NCBI GenBank assembly: GCA_963722415.1
Contig: CAVRNI010000054.1
Coordinates: forward strand, 87,443-151,442
Length of the DNA: 64,000 bases
Source: JALOLG01 sp963722415
GTDB taxonomy: Bacteria; Actinomycetota; Acidimicrobiia; Acidimicrobiales; Ilumatobacteraceae
Direction of reading: 5' to 3'
Part shown: positions 51,991-60,395 of the stretch, piece after piece
Numbering within the stretch: position 1 is the first letter of the stretch
How the letters are laid out: the number at the start of each line of letters is the position of its first letter
Made by a program: the position numbers and the translations under genes
The notes under the pieces: model-generated
Database searches by the model: none
The model's input: only the letters and a program-made list of their open reading frames with translations
Told to the model about the DNA's origin: nothing

Positions 51991-54761
51991 GCGCCGACGC
52001 CGATGCGGCGTCCGACCGCGGTGCCGACGTGCGAAGGTACTGGGCGTCCGATGTCGTCCTCGCCGACGGCGGTGTCGTCCAGGTTCGCCCGCTGGGCCCC
52101 GACGATCTGCCTGCGGTGCGGGCCCTGCTCGCCGGGCTGACCGCGGAGAGCCTGCGGATGCGGTTCTTCTCACCGCGTGCGCCCTCCGACGTCGAGCTGG
52201 CCAAGATGCTCGACGTCGACTACCGCGACCGTTTCACGCTCGGCGTCGAGATGGCCGGCGAGCTGATCGGCATGGGGTCGTACCACTACGACAGCGAGCG
52301 GGCCAGCGCCGAGGTCGCGTTCACGGTGGCGGACGCCCATCACGCGCAGGGCATCGGAACGCTGTTGCTCGAGCACCTCGTGGCGGCCGCGCTCTCGAAC
52401 GGCATCCAGCGGTTCGACGCGCAGACGTTGGGTGACAACCGCCGGATGCTCGACGTGTTCCGTCACGCCGGCTTCGCCGTGCGCCGGTCGCTCGACGCTG
52501 GTGTGTTCGACCTCGAGTTCGACCTGTCGGTCCCGGCCGACGGAGCCGTCGCCGAGCGGGAACGGATCGCCGAGACCCGATCCGTCGCGCGGCTCCTCGC
52601 CCCGAAGGTGGTCGCGGTGATCGGGGCCAGTCGCACCGCTGGAACGGTCGGCAACGCGGTGCTGGGCAACATCTGCGAGAACGGCTTCACCGGGATCGTG
52701 CATCCGGTCAACCCGCGTGCCGCGAGCGTCCGTGGGCTGAAGTGCTACCCGTCGATCGCGGACGTGCCCGACCATGTCGACCTCGCGATCATCAGTGTGC
52801 CCGCCGGCGCGGTCGCGGGCGTGCTCGGCGAATGTGGCGAGGCGGGCGTGCACGGAGCGGTGATCCTCTCCGCTGGTTTCGCCGAGGTCGGTGCCGGCGG
52901 CCACGGCACCGAAGCCGCGCTCGTCCGGCTGGCGAGGCGCTATGGCATGCGCCTCATCGGGCCCAATTGCGTCGGCATCATCAACACTGCGCCAGAGGTC
53001 AACCTCGACGCCACGTTCGCTCCGACGAAGCCCGTCAGGGGCAGCGTCGGGTTCGTGTCGCAGTCGGGTGCACTCGGCATCGCGGTGCTGGAGGCTGCCG
53101 AGTCGCTCGGCCTCGGCATCTCGTCGTTCGTGTCGCTCGGGAACAAGGCCGACATCTCGGGCAACGATCTCCTGCAGTACTGGGAGGACGACCCCGCCAC
53201 CGACGTCGCCCTCTTGTACCTCGAATCGTTCGGCAACCCGACCAAGTTCAACCGCCTCGCCCGGCGGTTCTCGCGGCACAAGCCGATCGTGGCCGTGAAG
53301 AGCGGCCGGTCCGAGGCGGGTCAGCGGGGGGCCTCGTCGCACACCGCCGCCCTCGCGACCGACGACATCCTGACCGACACGCTGTTCCGGCAGGCCGGGA
53401 TCATCAGGGTCGACACGTTGGCCCAGATGTTCGACGTCACGCGTGTGCTCGTGCACCAGCCGCTGCCGGCCGGTCGCCGGGTGGCGATCGTCGGGAACAG
53501 CGGCGGGCCAGGGATCCTCGCCGCGGACGCGTGTTCCGGCGCCGGTCTCGTCGTTCCCGAACTGTCGCCGTCGACGCGCACCGCGCTGGCCGAGTTGCTC
53601 GGCCCGCACGCCGGTGTGCGCAACCCGGTCGATCTCCTCGCGAGTGCGGGGGCCGTGGAGTACGAGCAGGCCCTCCGTGTGGTGCTCGCCGACGAATCGG
53701 TCGACGCCGTCATCGTGATCTACACCGATCCGATGATCAGCGAGCCGGCGGCGATCGTCGAGGCGGTTCGCCGCGCCGCGTCCAGCACACCGGACAAGAC
53801 GATGCTGGCCTGCTTCCTCGCCCACGACCTCCCGCCGGCGATCGAGCTCGCGGCCCAGGGCGATCCGGTCGTTCGCCGGGCGGTGCCGGTGTTCCCCTTC
53901 CCGGAGTCGCCGGCTGTTGCGCTCGGGCGCATCGCCGAACTTGCGACGTGGCGACGCCGCCCGGTCGGCACGGTGGTCATCCCGGACGGATACGACGCCG
54001 CCGCCGTCCGCGAGGTGGTGCGTGACGCGTTGAGCACGACATCGGGCCAAGACAGATCAGACCAGGTCCGATCACACTGGATGGAGCCCGAGCAACTGCG
54101 CGCCCTCCTCGCCGCAGCAGGGATCTCGATGGTGCCTCAGGTCGTCGTCGGCTCCGCCGGCGAGGCGGCGGCGGCCGCGGCCACCCTCGGCCTTCCGGTC
54201 GCGATGAAGGTCATCGCCGCCGACGTGTTGCACAAGAGCGACGTCGGCGGCGTCGCGCTCGGCCTCGCGTCCGTCGATGCGGTGACGCGCGCATACGACG
54301 AGATGGCGCAGCGGGTGCCCGGGATGAGCGGCGCGGTGCTCCAACCGATGGCTGAACCCGGAGTCGAGACCATCGTCGGCATCGTGCGCGACGACCTGTT
54401 CGGATCGGTCGTGATGTTCGGTCTCGGCGGCACGGCGGCCGAGCTGTTCGCCGACCGGGCGTTCCAGATCGTCCCGATGACCGACGTCGACGCCGCCGAA
54501 CTGGTCCGCGCGCCGAAGAGCGCTCCGTTGCTCACCGGCTACCGGGGCAGTCCGCCGGTCGACATCGCCGCCCTCGAGGACCTGCTGCTGCGGATGGGGA
54601 CGCTCGCGGTCACGGTGCCCGAGATCGCCGAGCTCGACCTCAATCCGGTGATCGCGACGCCCCGCGGCGTGGCCCTGGTCGACGGGCGGTGCCGCATCGA
54701 GGCCGTGTTGTCGCCGTCGGTGTTGCCGATGCGCCGCATGCGCTCGAGCGAGCGCGGCTGA
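51987..54761 (+). CDS. GNAT acetyltransferase fused to ADP-forming acyl-CoA synthetase (Pat/AcdAB-like)
   Basis: Large protein of 924 residues from GTG 51987 (VSADADAASDRGADVRRYWA). Residues about 20-180 form a GNAT domain (VQVRPLGPDDLPAVRALLAG, AHHAQGIGTLLLEHLVAAAL). Then come CoA-binding (VVAVIGASRTAGTVGNAVLG), the succinyl-CoA-ligase-like part (GFVSQSGALGIAVLEAAESL; active His in RGASSHTAALATDD) and an ATP-grasp domain (about 670-924: GLPVAMKVIAADVLHKSDVG). Relatives are protein lysine acetyltransferases of the Pat type or NDP-forming acetyl-CoA synthetases. The N-terminal GNAT order resembles mycobacterial members and differs from E. coli PatZ. It overlaps the Usp gene by 4 bases. Confidence 0.9.
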   Translation: MSADADAASDRGADVRRYWASDVVLADGGVVQVRPLGPDDLPAVRALLAGLTAESLRMRFFSPRAPSDVELAKMLDVDYRDRFTLGVEMAGELIGMGSYHYDSERASAEVAFTVADAHHAQGIGTLLLEHLVAAALSNGIQRFDAQTLGDNRRMLDVFRHAGFAVRRSLDAGVFDLEFDLSVPADGAVAERERIAETRSVARLLAPKVVAVIGASRTAGTVGNAVLGNICENGFTGIVHPVNPRAASVRGLKCYPSIADVPDHVDLAIISVPAGAVAGVLGECGEAGVHGAVILSAGFAEVGAGGHGTEAALVRLARRYGMRLIGPNCVGIINTAPEVNLDATFAPTKPVRGSVGFVSQSGALGIAVLEAAESLGLGISSFVSLGNKADISGNDLLQYWEDDPATDVALLYLESFGNPTKFNRLARRFSRHKPIVAVKSGRSEAGQRGASSHTAALATDDILTDTLFRQAGIIRVDTLAQMFDVTRVLVHQPLPAGRRVAIVGNSGGPGILAADACSGAGLVVPELSPSTRTALAELLGPHAGVRNPVDLLASAGAVEYEQALRVVLADESVDAVIVIYTDPMISEPAAIVEAVRRAASSTPDKTMLACFLAHDLPPAIELAAQGDPVVRRAVPVFPFPESPAVALGRIAELATWRRRPVGTVVIPDGYDAAAVREVVRDALSTTSGQDRSDQVRSHWMEPEQLRALLAAAGISMVPQVVVGSAGEAAAAAATLGLPVAMKVIAADVLHKSDVGGVALGLASVDAVTRAYDEMAQRVPGMSGAVLQPMAEPGVETIVGIVRDDLFGSVVMFGLGGTAAELFADRAFQIVPMTDVDAAELVRAPKSAPLLTGYRGSPPVDIAALEDLLLRMGTLAVTVPEIAELDLNPVIATPRGVALVDGRCRIEAVLSPSVLPMRRMRSSERG

Positions 54762-54773
54762 ACGGGCGACCCG

Positions 54774-55187
54774 TCACAGTCCGGACGACGGGACGATCGC
54801 GACCGGGAACGTGGCGTGGCGAGCCAGTTCGGTGCTCGTGCTCCCGATCGCCGCCGCGTTGCCTTGACCGCGGCGGCCGACGACGATCAGGCCGGCGGCG
54901 TACTCCTCGGCCGCGCGGAGCATGACGTCGACGGGATGTCCGTCGAGCACCGCGTGTCGCCATTCCACACCACTGCGGGCGAGCTGGGCACACCAGACGG
55001 TGACGCACAGGTCCTCGATCTCGCGGCGGTGCGATGCGCTCGGGACGGTCTCACCCTGGAGCTCCTCGACCAGGCCGACGGCGTGGACCGCGATCACCTC
55101 GCCACCCGTCCCCGCCACGAGGTCGGCAGACCACTGCAGGGCATGCTGGGCGTTCGGGGATCCGTCGATCCCGCAGACCACGATCAT
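54774..55187 (-). CDS. Universal stress protein, single Usp domain
   Basis: UspA-fold protein of 137 residues: MIVVCGIDGSPNAQHALQWS at the N-terminus and LIVVGRRGQGNAAAIGSTST, then ELARHATFPVAIVP. The G-2x-G-9x-G-S/T ATP-binding motif is near-complete (GRRGQG then GSTST). It follows the multicopper oxidase gene by 24 bases on the same strand, so both are probably driven by the DevR-boxed promoter near 56626-56671. It is convergent with the acyl-CoA synthetase gene, 12 bases apart. Confidence 0.9.
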   Translation of the reverse strand: MIVVCGIDGSPNAQHALQWSADLVAGTGGEVIAVHAVGLVEELQGETVPSASHRREIEDLCVTVWCAQLARSGVEWRHAVLDGHPVDVMLRAAEEYAAGLIVVGRRGQGNAAAIGSTSTELARHATFPVAIVPSSGL

Positions 55188-55211
55188 CGCCGCCCGATCA
55201 TCTCACGCGGA

Positions 55212-56590
55212 TCACGGTTCGACGACCAGGGCGGTGACCATGCCGAACATGCCATCGGCCCGCTCGGCGTGGGTGAGGATGTGACAGTGCCAGGCCCAGA
55301 CACCGGGGTCCTGGATCTTGTACAGCACCGTGTAGCGCTCGCCGGGTGCGATGTTGATCGTGTCACCGGGCATCGGCACGAGCAGCTCCTTGCCGTCCTT
55401 GGCGATCACCCATCCGACCGGCTGGTGGAGGTGCATCGGGTGGGCGAGCACACCCTCGTTGAAGTAGTGCACCATCATCACGTCGCCGACCTTGGCGCTG
55501 TAGGCCTGGGTCGCGGGGAAGCTCTTGCCGTTCAGCGACAACCCGATGACGCCGGCGTCGTTGAGGACCATGTTGACCTCCTGGTCGACGTGGTCCATGC
55601 CCTGCTCGACGAGCACGTCGGGAATGGTCATCTCGCCGATCATGAACGCTCCGAACAAGCCGTCCAGCACCTGCTCGGCACCGCTGTGCGAGTGGTAGAT
55701 CCCGACCGCCGGCTCCAGTGCCTCGAACTCGTACGTGTACACCGCGCCGGGCGCGATCGAGTCCTGCGTGTAGGGCGGCACGCCGTCCATCGCGTTCGGG
55801 ACCCGGACGCCGTGGTAGTGGATCGACGTCGCGGTCGGGAGGTTGTTGGTGAGCACGATCTGGACCTTGTCGCCGACGTCGACGTTGATCTCCGGCGCCG
55901 GTACGACCCCGTTGTACGTCCACGCCTTGACGATCACGCCCGGTTCGATCTCCCAGTCGGTGATCGCCGCCGTGAGCTCGAAGCGCTTCGTGCCGTCGGG
56001 CAGGATCTCGGGTGCCAGCTTCTGGCCGCCCACCTCACCCTTGATGGTCGGGTCCAGGAACGCCATCGCCCGTTCGTTCATCGCCGTCTCCATCTCCTCC
56101 CACGACGCGTAGCCGTGCAGGTAGTCGGCGGACGCAGCGGTCTCGTGGGTCGCATGGTCGGTTCCGGATGGTCGGCCGACGGGCTGGCGGACGTGCCGCC
56201 GATCGTCAGCGCACCGGTCATCCCGCCCGCGGCGTGGCCGGCGATCTCGCACAACATCTCGTACGAGCCGGCTCCGAGCACACCGAGGTCGAGCACCTCC
56301 GACTCGCCCTGTTGGAGATCCTTCGTCTTCTGTCCGGCGATCGTCAGGTTGTGGGTCTGCGGGTCGACGTTGGTGACGCGGAGCTGGACGTGGCCCGGCG
56401 TCGCCGTCAGCTGGGCTGGGGTGAGCGTGAGCGGACCGAGCTCGACATCGAGCACGGTCAGCGCCGCACCGGCGGCCGAGGTGACCGCGTCGTCCTTGTC
56501 GACGATCGGGATGAGGAGCGCGATGACGAGCGCTCCGATCGCGACGAGGAACGAGGTCCAACCCAATACGGAGCGATCTTCTGAGGCCAT
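55212..56590 (-). CDS. Multicopper oxidase with N-terminal cupredoxin domain, membrane-anchored (frameshift near 56170)
   Basis: Copper enzyme of about 459 residues. The N-terminus MASEDRSVLGWTSFLVAIGA has a membrane anchor. An added cupredoxin-like domain follows (TLTPAQLTATPGHVQLRVTN to GSYEMLCEIAGHAAGGMTGA, with the Cys-His-Met copper ligands). After a one-base shift near 56168-56172 it continues SGTDHATHETAASADYLHGY into two oxidase domains with SIHYHGVRVPNAMDGVPPYT, GIYHSHSGAEQVLDGLFGAF, HPMHLHQPVGWVIA and VWAWHCHILTHAERADGMFG. These HxH and HCH motifs match type 1/2/3 centres of laccase or copper nitrite reductase relatives. It faces outside the cell and may use oxygen or nitrite. Confidence 0.86.
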
Positions 56591-56625
56591 GCGCTCGACG
56601 GTAGGGATGCGAGTGGGCCGTGAGC

Positions 56626-56671
56626 AGGGCCAAAAGTCCTGTGGCGGCACGCACCTAGGACGTACGACCCT
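56626..56671. promoter_or_regulatory. Two candidate DevR/DosR-like boxes
   Basis: AGGGCCAAAAGTCCTG at 56626-56641 matches AGGGCC-N-AAAGTC of the site at 51067. A second element AGGACGTACGACCCT lies at 56657-56671, about 31 bases centre to centre, three DNA turns. They sit between the multicopper oxidase (minus) and the hypothetical/DevS-like kinase genes (plus). Confidence 0.55.
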
Positions 56672-56728
56672 GTTGCCGGCGTCGCATCGGGCGGAGGATC
56701 GTCTCATGACAGTCGATGAGGGGTTGCG

Positions 56729-57256
56729 GTGTTCGTCCACGACTTCGTGCGCCTGAACCTCCCGTACGAGGAGGTCGTCGCCCGGTTCGGCTCCAACGTC
56801 GACCCGTGGCTCGGCATGCTCGTCGCGTCGGCCTGTCGCAACGACATGCCGACGTGGATCGCCTCCGGCGTCGACGAGGCCGATCTCGCACCACCGGCGA
56901 TCGTCCCGGTGTGGTTGGGTGCGCCCCGCCAACGCAACGACGCGACGATCGTTCCGATCGCCTGGCCGGCCGTCGGCGGACGCTTCGTCTCGGGCCTCGA
57001 TGCCGACATCGAGATCGTCGCCTGCGGACCGGAGTACACCGACGTCCAGCTGCTCGGCCGCTATGAGTTCAGCGACGGCGTCGAACGCTGGACGGCCGAC
57101 GCCAGCCTCGCCCATCGCATCGCGGTGTCGGTCGTTCGACGCTTCCTCGGTCTCCTTGCCGATCGTCTCCTTGCCGAACGACTCGTCGCCGACGATCGAC
57201 AGGTGGTGGTCGCGGCCGCCGCGGCCTCGCCGGTGGAGCACCACCCCATCCCATAG
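56729..57256 (+). CDS. Conserved-looking hypothetical protein
   Basis: Protein of 175 residues from GTG 56729. Segments MFVHDFVRLNLPYEEVVARF, WIASGVDEADLAPPAIVPVW, GAPRQRNDATIVPIAWPAVG and LDADIEIVACGPEYTDVQLL look like a soluble beta-rich fold with a C-terminal Arg/Leu helix (SVVRRFLGLLADRLLAERLV). This is a possible SRPBCC-like ligand-binding domain, but I do not recognise the family. It lies 12 bases before the kinase gene and shares the DevR-boxed promoter. It may supply or read the signal for the kinase. Confidence 0.6.
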   Translation: MFVHDFVRLNLPYEEVVARFGSNVDPWLGMLVASACRNDMPTWIASGVDEADLAPPAIVPVWLGAPRQRNDATIVPIAWPAVGGRFVSGLDADIEIVACGPEYTDVQLLGRYEFSDGVERWTADASLAHRIAVSVVRRFLGLLADRLLAERLVADDRQVVVAAAAASPVEHHPIP

Positions 57257-57268
57257 TCTGCTCTCGCC

Positions 57269-58297
57269 ATGAAAGACGCGATGGCGCAGCTCGGACTCGA
57301 GGCGCATGCGGTGTTGGAGGCCGCGCCCGACGGAATGGCGATCGTCGCCGACGACGGGCGCATCGTCGCCGTCAACACCGAGTTGGAACGTCTCTTCGGT
57401 TACTCGGTCGGCGACATGCTCGGTACGTCGATCGAGCTCCTCGTGCCTGCCGACGTTCGCTCGATGCACGTCGGGCTCCGCGAGGGGTACGTCGCGCAAC
57501 CGAGACGGCGCGGCATGGGCGTCGGTCGCCATCTGTACGGTCAACGTCGCGACGGCACGGTGTTCCCGGTCCAGATCAGCCTGGCGCGCATCGACACCAC
57601 GCTCGGTGCGATGACGTTCGCCGCCGTGCGCGACGTGACGTCGCGCGTCGAGTCGGACGAACAGCTCGCCGACGCCAACCGGCGGCGGGCGATGGCCGAA
57701 GACCACGACCGCATCGCCCGCGATCTCCACGACACCGTGATCCAGGAGCTGTTCGGTGTCGGGCTGGGCCTGCAGGGATTGCAGTCCCGGGTGGCGACGC
57801 CCGAGCTGGCGGGCCGGATCGCCAAGGCGGTCGACGACATCGACCACATCATCCGCCAGATCCGCTTCACCATCTACGAGCTGAGCGAGGCCGAATCGTC
57901 GGTTGGGCCGCGTCAGCGGATCGGCGACGTGGTCACCGAGATCGTGCCGTCCCTCGGATTCGAACCGCACGTCCGGTTCGCCGGCCCGATCGACAGCTCT
58001 GTCCCCGACGCCATCGTCGATCAGTTGATCCCGGTCGTCCGCGAGGCTCTCGCCAACGTCGCGCGCCACGCCGGGGCGACGCACGTGTACCTCGACCTCG
58101 AGGTCGACGACCACGTCACCTTGGAGGTCACCGACAACGGCCGCGGCATCGGTGAGCCGGGCCGGCGCAGCGGCATCGCCAACATCGCCCACCGCGCGTA
58201 CGAGCTCGGCGGCACGTTCGAGATCGGCCAGCGCGACGAAGGTGGCACGTTGTTGCGCTGGTCCGTCCCGTTGAACGGCGGGTTCAGCACCGGTTGA
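57269..58297 (+). CDS. PAS-domain sensor histidine kinase, DevS/NarX-like
   Basis: Cytoplasmic two-component kinase of 342 residues. A PAS domain (about 10-125: LEAAPDGMAIVADDGRIVAV, then FGYSVGDMLGTSIELLVP) is followed by a HisKA_3 dimerisation segment with the phospho-acceptor at His154 (DRIARDLHDTVIQELFGVGL) and the ATPase domain (REALANVARHAGATHVYLDL, TDNGRGIGEPGRRSGIANI, GGTLLRWSVPL). There is no membrane segment. In mycobacteria DevS has GAF domains with heme; here only PAS is seen. The cognate regulator is probably the DevR-like protein 1.4 kb downstream. Confidence 0.9.
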   Translation: MKDAMAQLGLEAHAVLEAAPDGMAIVADDGRIVAVNTELERLFGYSVGDMLGTSIELLVPADVRSMHVGLREGYVAQPRRRGMGVGRHLYGQRRDGTVFPVQISLARIDTTLGAMTFAAVRDVTSRVESDEQLADANRRRAMAEDHDRIARDLHDTVIQELFGVGLGLQGLQSRVATPELAGRIAKAVDDIDHIIRQIRFTIYELSEAESSVGPRQRIGDVVTEIVPSLGFEPHVRFAGPIDSSVPDAIVDQLIPVVREALANVARHAGATHVYLDLEVDDHVTLEVTDNGRGIGEPGRRSGIANIAHRAYELGGTFEIGQRDEGGTLLRWSVPLNGGFSTG

Positions 58298-58357
58298 GCC
58301 CGACGATCCGGTCGCAGCCGTCTCAGCCGCTAACCCAGATCCGGGGTGTGACGCGGG

Positions 58358-58375
58358 GCACAATTGTGCGATAAT
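58358..58375 (+). promoter_or_regulatory. osmC-family promoter with GCACAATTGTGC palindrome
   Basis: The perfect 12-base palindrome GCACAATTGTGC (58358-58369) abuts a good -10, GATAAT (58370-58375), about 40 bases before the osmC-family start. Operators with an AATT core are used by OhrR-type MarR repressors of peroxide genes. No ohrR lies in the window. Confidence 0.5.
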
Positions 58376-58415
58376 GTCGATCAGGTAAGTCAACAATTGC
58401 CCCCTTGGAGGTCCC

Positions 58416-58937
58416 ATGTCCATCAGTTCTTCCGCCACGTTGAACGAAGTCGATCTCGACGCCGTCGTCGGGCTCGTCAAGGCCATCCAGGACGAACCGG
58501 AGGTCGCGGCCACGACGTGGTCGGCGGAAGTGCGATGGAACGGCGGCTTCCAATCCGAGGCCCGCATCCGTGAGTTCGCCCCCGTGCCGTCGGACGAGCC
58601 GGTGGCGTTGGGGGGTGCCGACACGGCGCCGAACCCGGTCGAGCAGCTGCTCGGCGCCCTCGGTAACTGCCTCGCCGTCGGCTACGCGGCGAACGCTTCG
58701 GTCGCCGGCATCGCCATCCGTGACCTTCGCATCGAACTCACGGGCGACCTCGACCTGCGCGCCTTCCTCGGACTGCGCGAGGGCCACGCCGGCTTCGACG
58801 GCATCCACGTCGCCGTGCACCTCGATGCCGACGCGTCGCCGGACCAGCTCCAGCAGTTGCACGACACGGTCGTCGGAACGTCGCCCGTCGGGCACACCCT
58901 CGCCCGGGCGGTCCCGGTCACCATCGACCTTGCTTGA
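58416..58937 (+). CDS. OsmC/Ohr-family peroxiredoxin-like protein
   Basis: OsmC-fold protein of 173 residues: TTWSAEVRWNGGFQSEARIR, GGADTAPNPVEQLLGALGNC (peroxidatic Cys) and VRDLRIELTGDLDL-type strands to GTSPVGHTLARAVPVTIDLA. The second active-site Cys of classic OsmC/Ohr is not found; the equivalent segment reads SPVGHTL. It may therefore be a one-Cys member acting on organic peroxides with an external thiol. A GGAGG site precedes ATG 58416. It lies between the kinase and the crotonase/DevR genes. Confidence 0.88.
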   Translation: MSISSSATLNEVDLDAVVGLVKAIQDEPEVAATTWSAEVRWNGGFQSEARIREFAPVPSDEPVALGGADTAPNPVEQLLGALGNCLAVGYAANASVAGIAIRDLRIELTGDLDLRAFLGLREGHAGFDGIHVAVHLDADASPDQLQQLHDTVVGTSPVGHTLARAVPVTIDLA

Positions 58938-58993
58938 TCGGAACGGGGCTTGACCGGAACGCGCGAGGTACCCGCCATCGCTACGTTGACGCG

Positions 58994-59676
58994 GTGACCG
59001 GCACCGATCTCGTGCTCGTGGAAGGTCCGGACGCGGCCGGCATCGCGTCGTTGGTCGTGAATCGACCGGACAAGAAGAACGCCCTGTCCATCGCGGTACG
59101 CGACGCGATCTCGGATCAGCTGGAGCGGCTGGCCGCCGACGAGGGGCTCAAGGTGCTCGTGGTCACCGGCGCTGGAACCTGCTTCTCGGCCGGGTTCGAT
59201 CTGCGCGAGTTCGGGATCGACGAACCGGGCTTCCAGGATCGGCTGTGGGCGTCGAGCGATCGCTTCCACCACGTGCTGTTCCGGTTCCCGCTGCCCACCA
59301 TTGCCGCGGTGAACGGCGCGGCGCTGGCCGGCGGGTTCGACCTGGCGCTGCTGTGCGACATCCGGATCGTGTGCTCGTCGGCGATCTTCGGGCACCCCGA
59401 GCAGACGTTCGGCGATGTGATCTACGGGCTGCTCCACGACCTCGCCGGCGGCGCCGTCGCCCGCGATCTGTGCTTCACCGGCCGGCGCATCGATGCCACC
59501 GACGCACTGCGGATGGGCGTCGTGAGCGAGGTCGTCGCCGACTCCGAGTTGGCGGCGGCGGCACGGCGCGTCGCCGAGGCCGTCGCCGCCGCGCCGCGTG
59601 GAGCCTCGCGCGGACGAAGGCCAAGGCGATCGCGGTGGCGGGGATCCCGCCGGGGCTCCCGACGCTCGACTTCTGA
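58994..59676 (+). CDS. Enoyl-CoA hydratase/isomerase (crotonase) family (frameshift near 59600)
   Basis: Crotonase-fold protein of about 227 residues from GTG 58994. SLVVNRPDKKNALSIAVRDA and VVTGAGTCFSAGFDLREFGI give the first oxyanion-hole element, NGAALAGGFDLALLCDIRIV the second, and FGHPEQTFGDVIYGLLHDLA holds a Glu in the active-site region. The frame shifts near 59598-59603 to WSLARTKAKAIAVAGIPPGL, ending 1 base from the convergent devR-like gene. Acts on an acyl-CoA of unknown chain. Its presence fits fatty-acid use during slow growth. Confidence 0.85.
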
Positions 59677-59677
59677 C

Positions 59678-60343
59678 TCATTCGAAGCGGTGGCGGGCGC
59701 GTTCGTCGACGCGGGCGACGAACGCTGCGGCCTCCGAACGACGCTGCATGCCGAGCTTGGCGAGCAGGTTCGACACGTAGTTCTTGACCGTCTTCTCGGC
59801 GAGGAACAGTTCGGTCGCGATCTGCCGGTTCGAACGGCCTTCGCCGATCAGCTCGAGGATCTCACGCTCGCGTGGGGTCAGCTCGGCGATCGTGCCGGGC
59901 TCGCTCTCACGCAGCCGGCGCAGCGCGAGGCGGACGGTCGCCGCATCGAGCAGCTGCGCGCCACCGGCGACGGCGCGGATCGCCTCCACGATGCGATTGC
60001 CGCGCACCTGCTTGAGCAGGTAGCCGGCGGCGCCCGCCAGGCTGGCGTCGACGAGCGCCTGGTCGTCGGAGAACGAGGTGAGGATCAAGCACCCGACGTC
60101 AGGCTGGCCCGAGCGGACGTCGCGGCACACCTCGATGCCGGAACCATCGCCGAGCCGTACGTCGATCACGACGACGTCGGGCGCGCTCGCCTCGATCCGT
60201 TCCACGGCGCCGACCGCGCCACCCCACTGACCGATCACGACCATGTCCTCTTCGGCGTCGATCAGGTCGGCGACGCCGCGGCGGACGATCTCGTGGTCGT
60301 CGAGCAGGAACACCTTTATCGGATCGGCAATCGGATCAGCCAT
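59678..60343 (-). CDS. devR: NarL/FixJ response regulator, DevR/DosR-like
   Basis: Response regulator of 221 residues. The receiver (about 8-125) has DDHEIVRRGV, the phospho-acceptor Asp61 in VVIDVRLGDGSGIEVCRDV, and LILTSFSDDQALVDASLAGA, then AAGYLLKQVRG. The LuxR-type HTH (about 155-210) reads LTPREREILELIGEGRSNRQ, then IATELFLAEKTVKNYVSNLL. Overall pattern (LAEKTVKNYVSNLLAKLGMQRRSEAAAF) is very close to mycobacterial DevR/DosR, which switches on dormancy genes under hypoxia. A PAS histidine kinase, two Usp genes and candidate boxes nearby support the call. Confidence 0.88.
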   Translation of the reverse strand: MADPIADPIKVFLLDDHEIVRRGVADLIDAEEDMVVIGQWGGAVGAVERIEASAPDVVVIDVRLGDGSGIEVCRDVRSGQPDVGCLILTSFSDDQALVDASLAGAAGYLLKQVRGNRIVEAIRAVAGGAQLLDAATVRLALRRLRESEPGTIAELTPREREILELIGEGRSNRQIATELFLAEKTVKNYVSNLLAKLGMQRRSEAAAFVARVDERARHRFE

Positions 60344-60395
60344 CTCTGCTGTAGGAAGCTACTGCCAAGGCCCCGGGCGATGGGATGCTTGCCCG

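Noticed and set aside
51171..54761. Single 1196-codon fusion of Usp and GNAT-acyl-CoA synthetase
   Set aside because: The part between 51717 and 51987 in that frame is Arg/Pro-rich nonsense; the other frame is a good Usp C-terminus ending at a TGA coupled to GTG 51987.
56078..58624. Long minus-strand frame of 848 codons
   Set aside because: It is antisense of the kinase and its neighbour, composed of Arg/Asp/His-rich shadow sequence; only the end from 56590 belongs to the multicopper oxidase.
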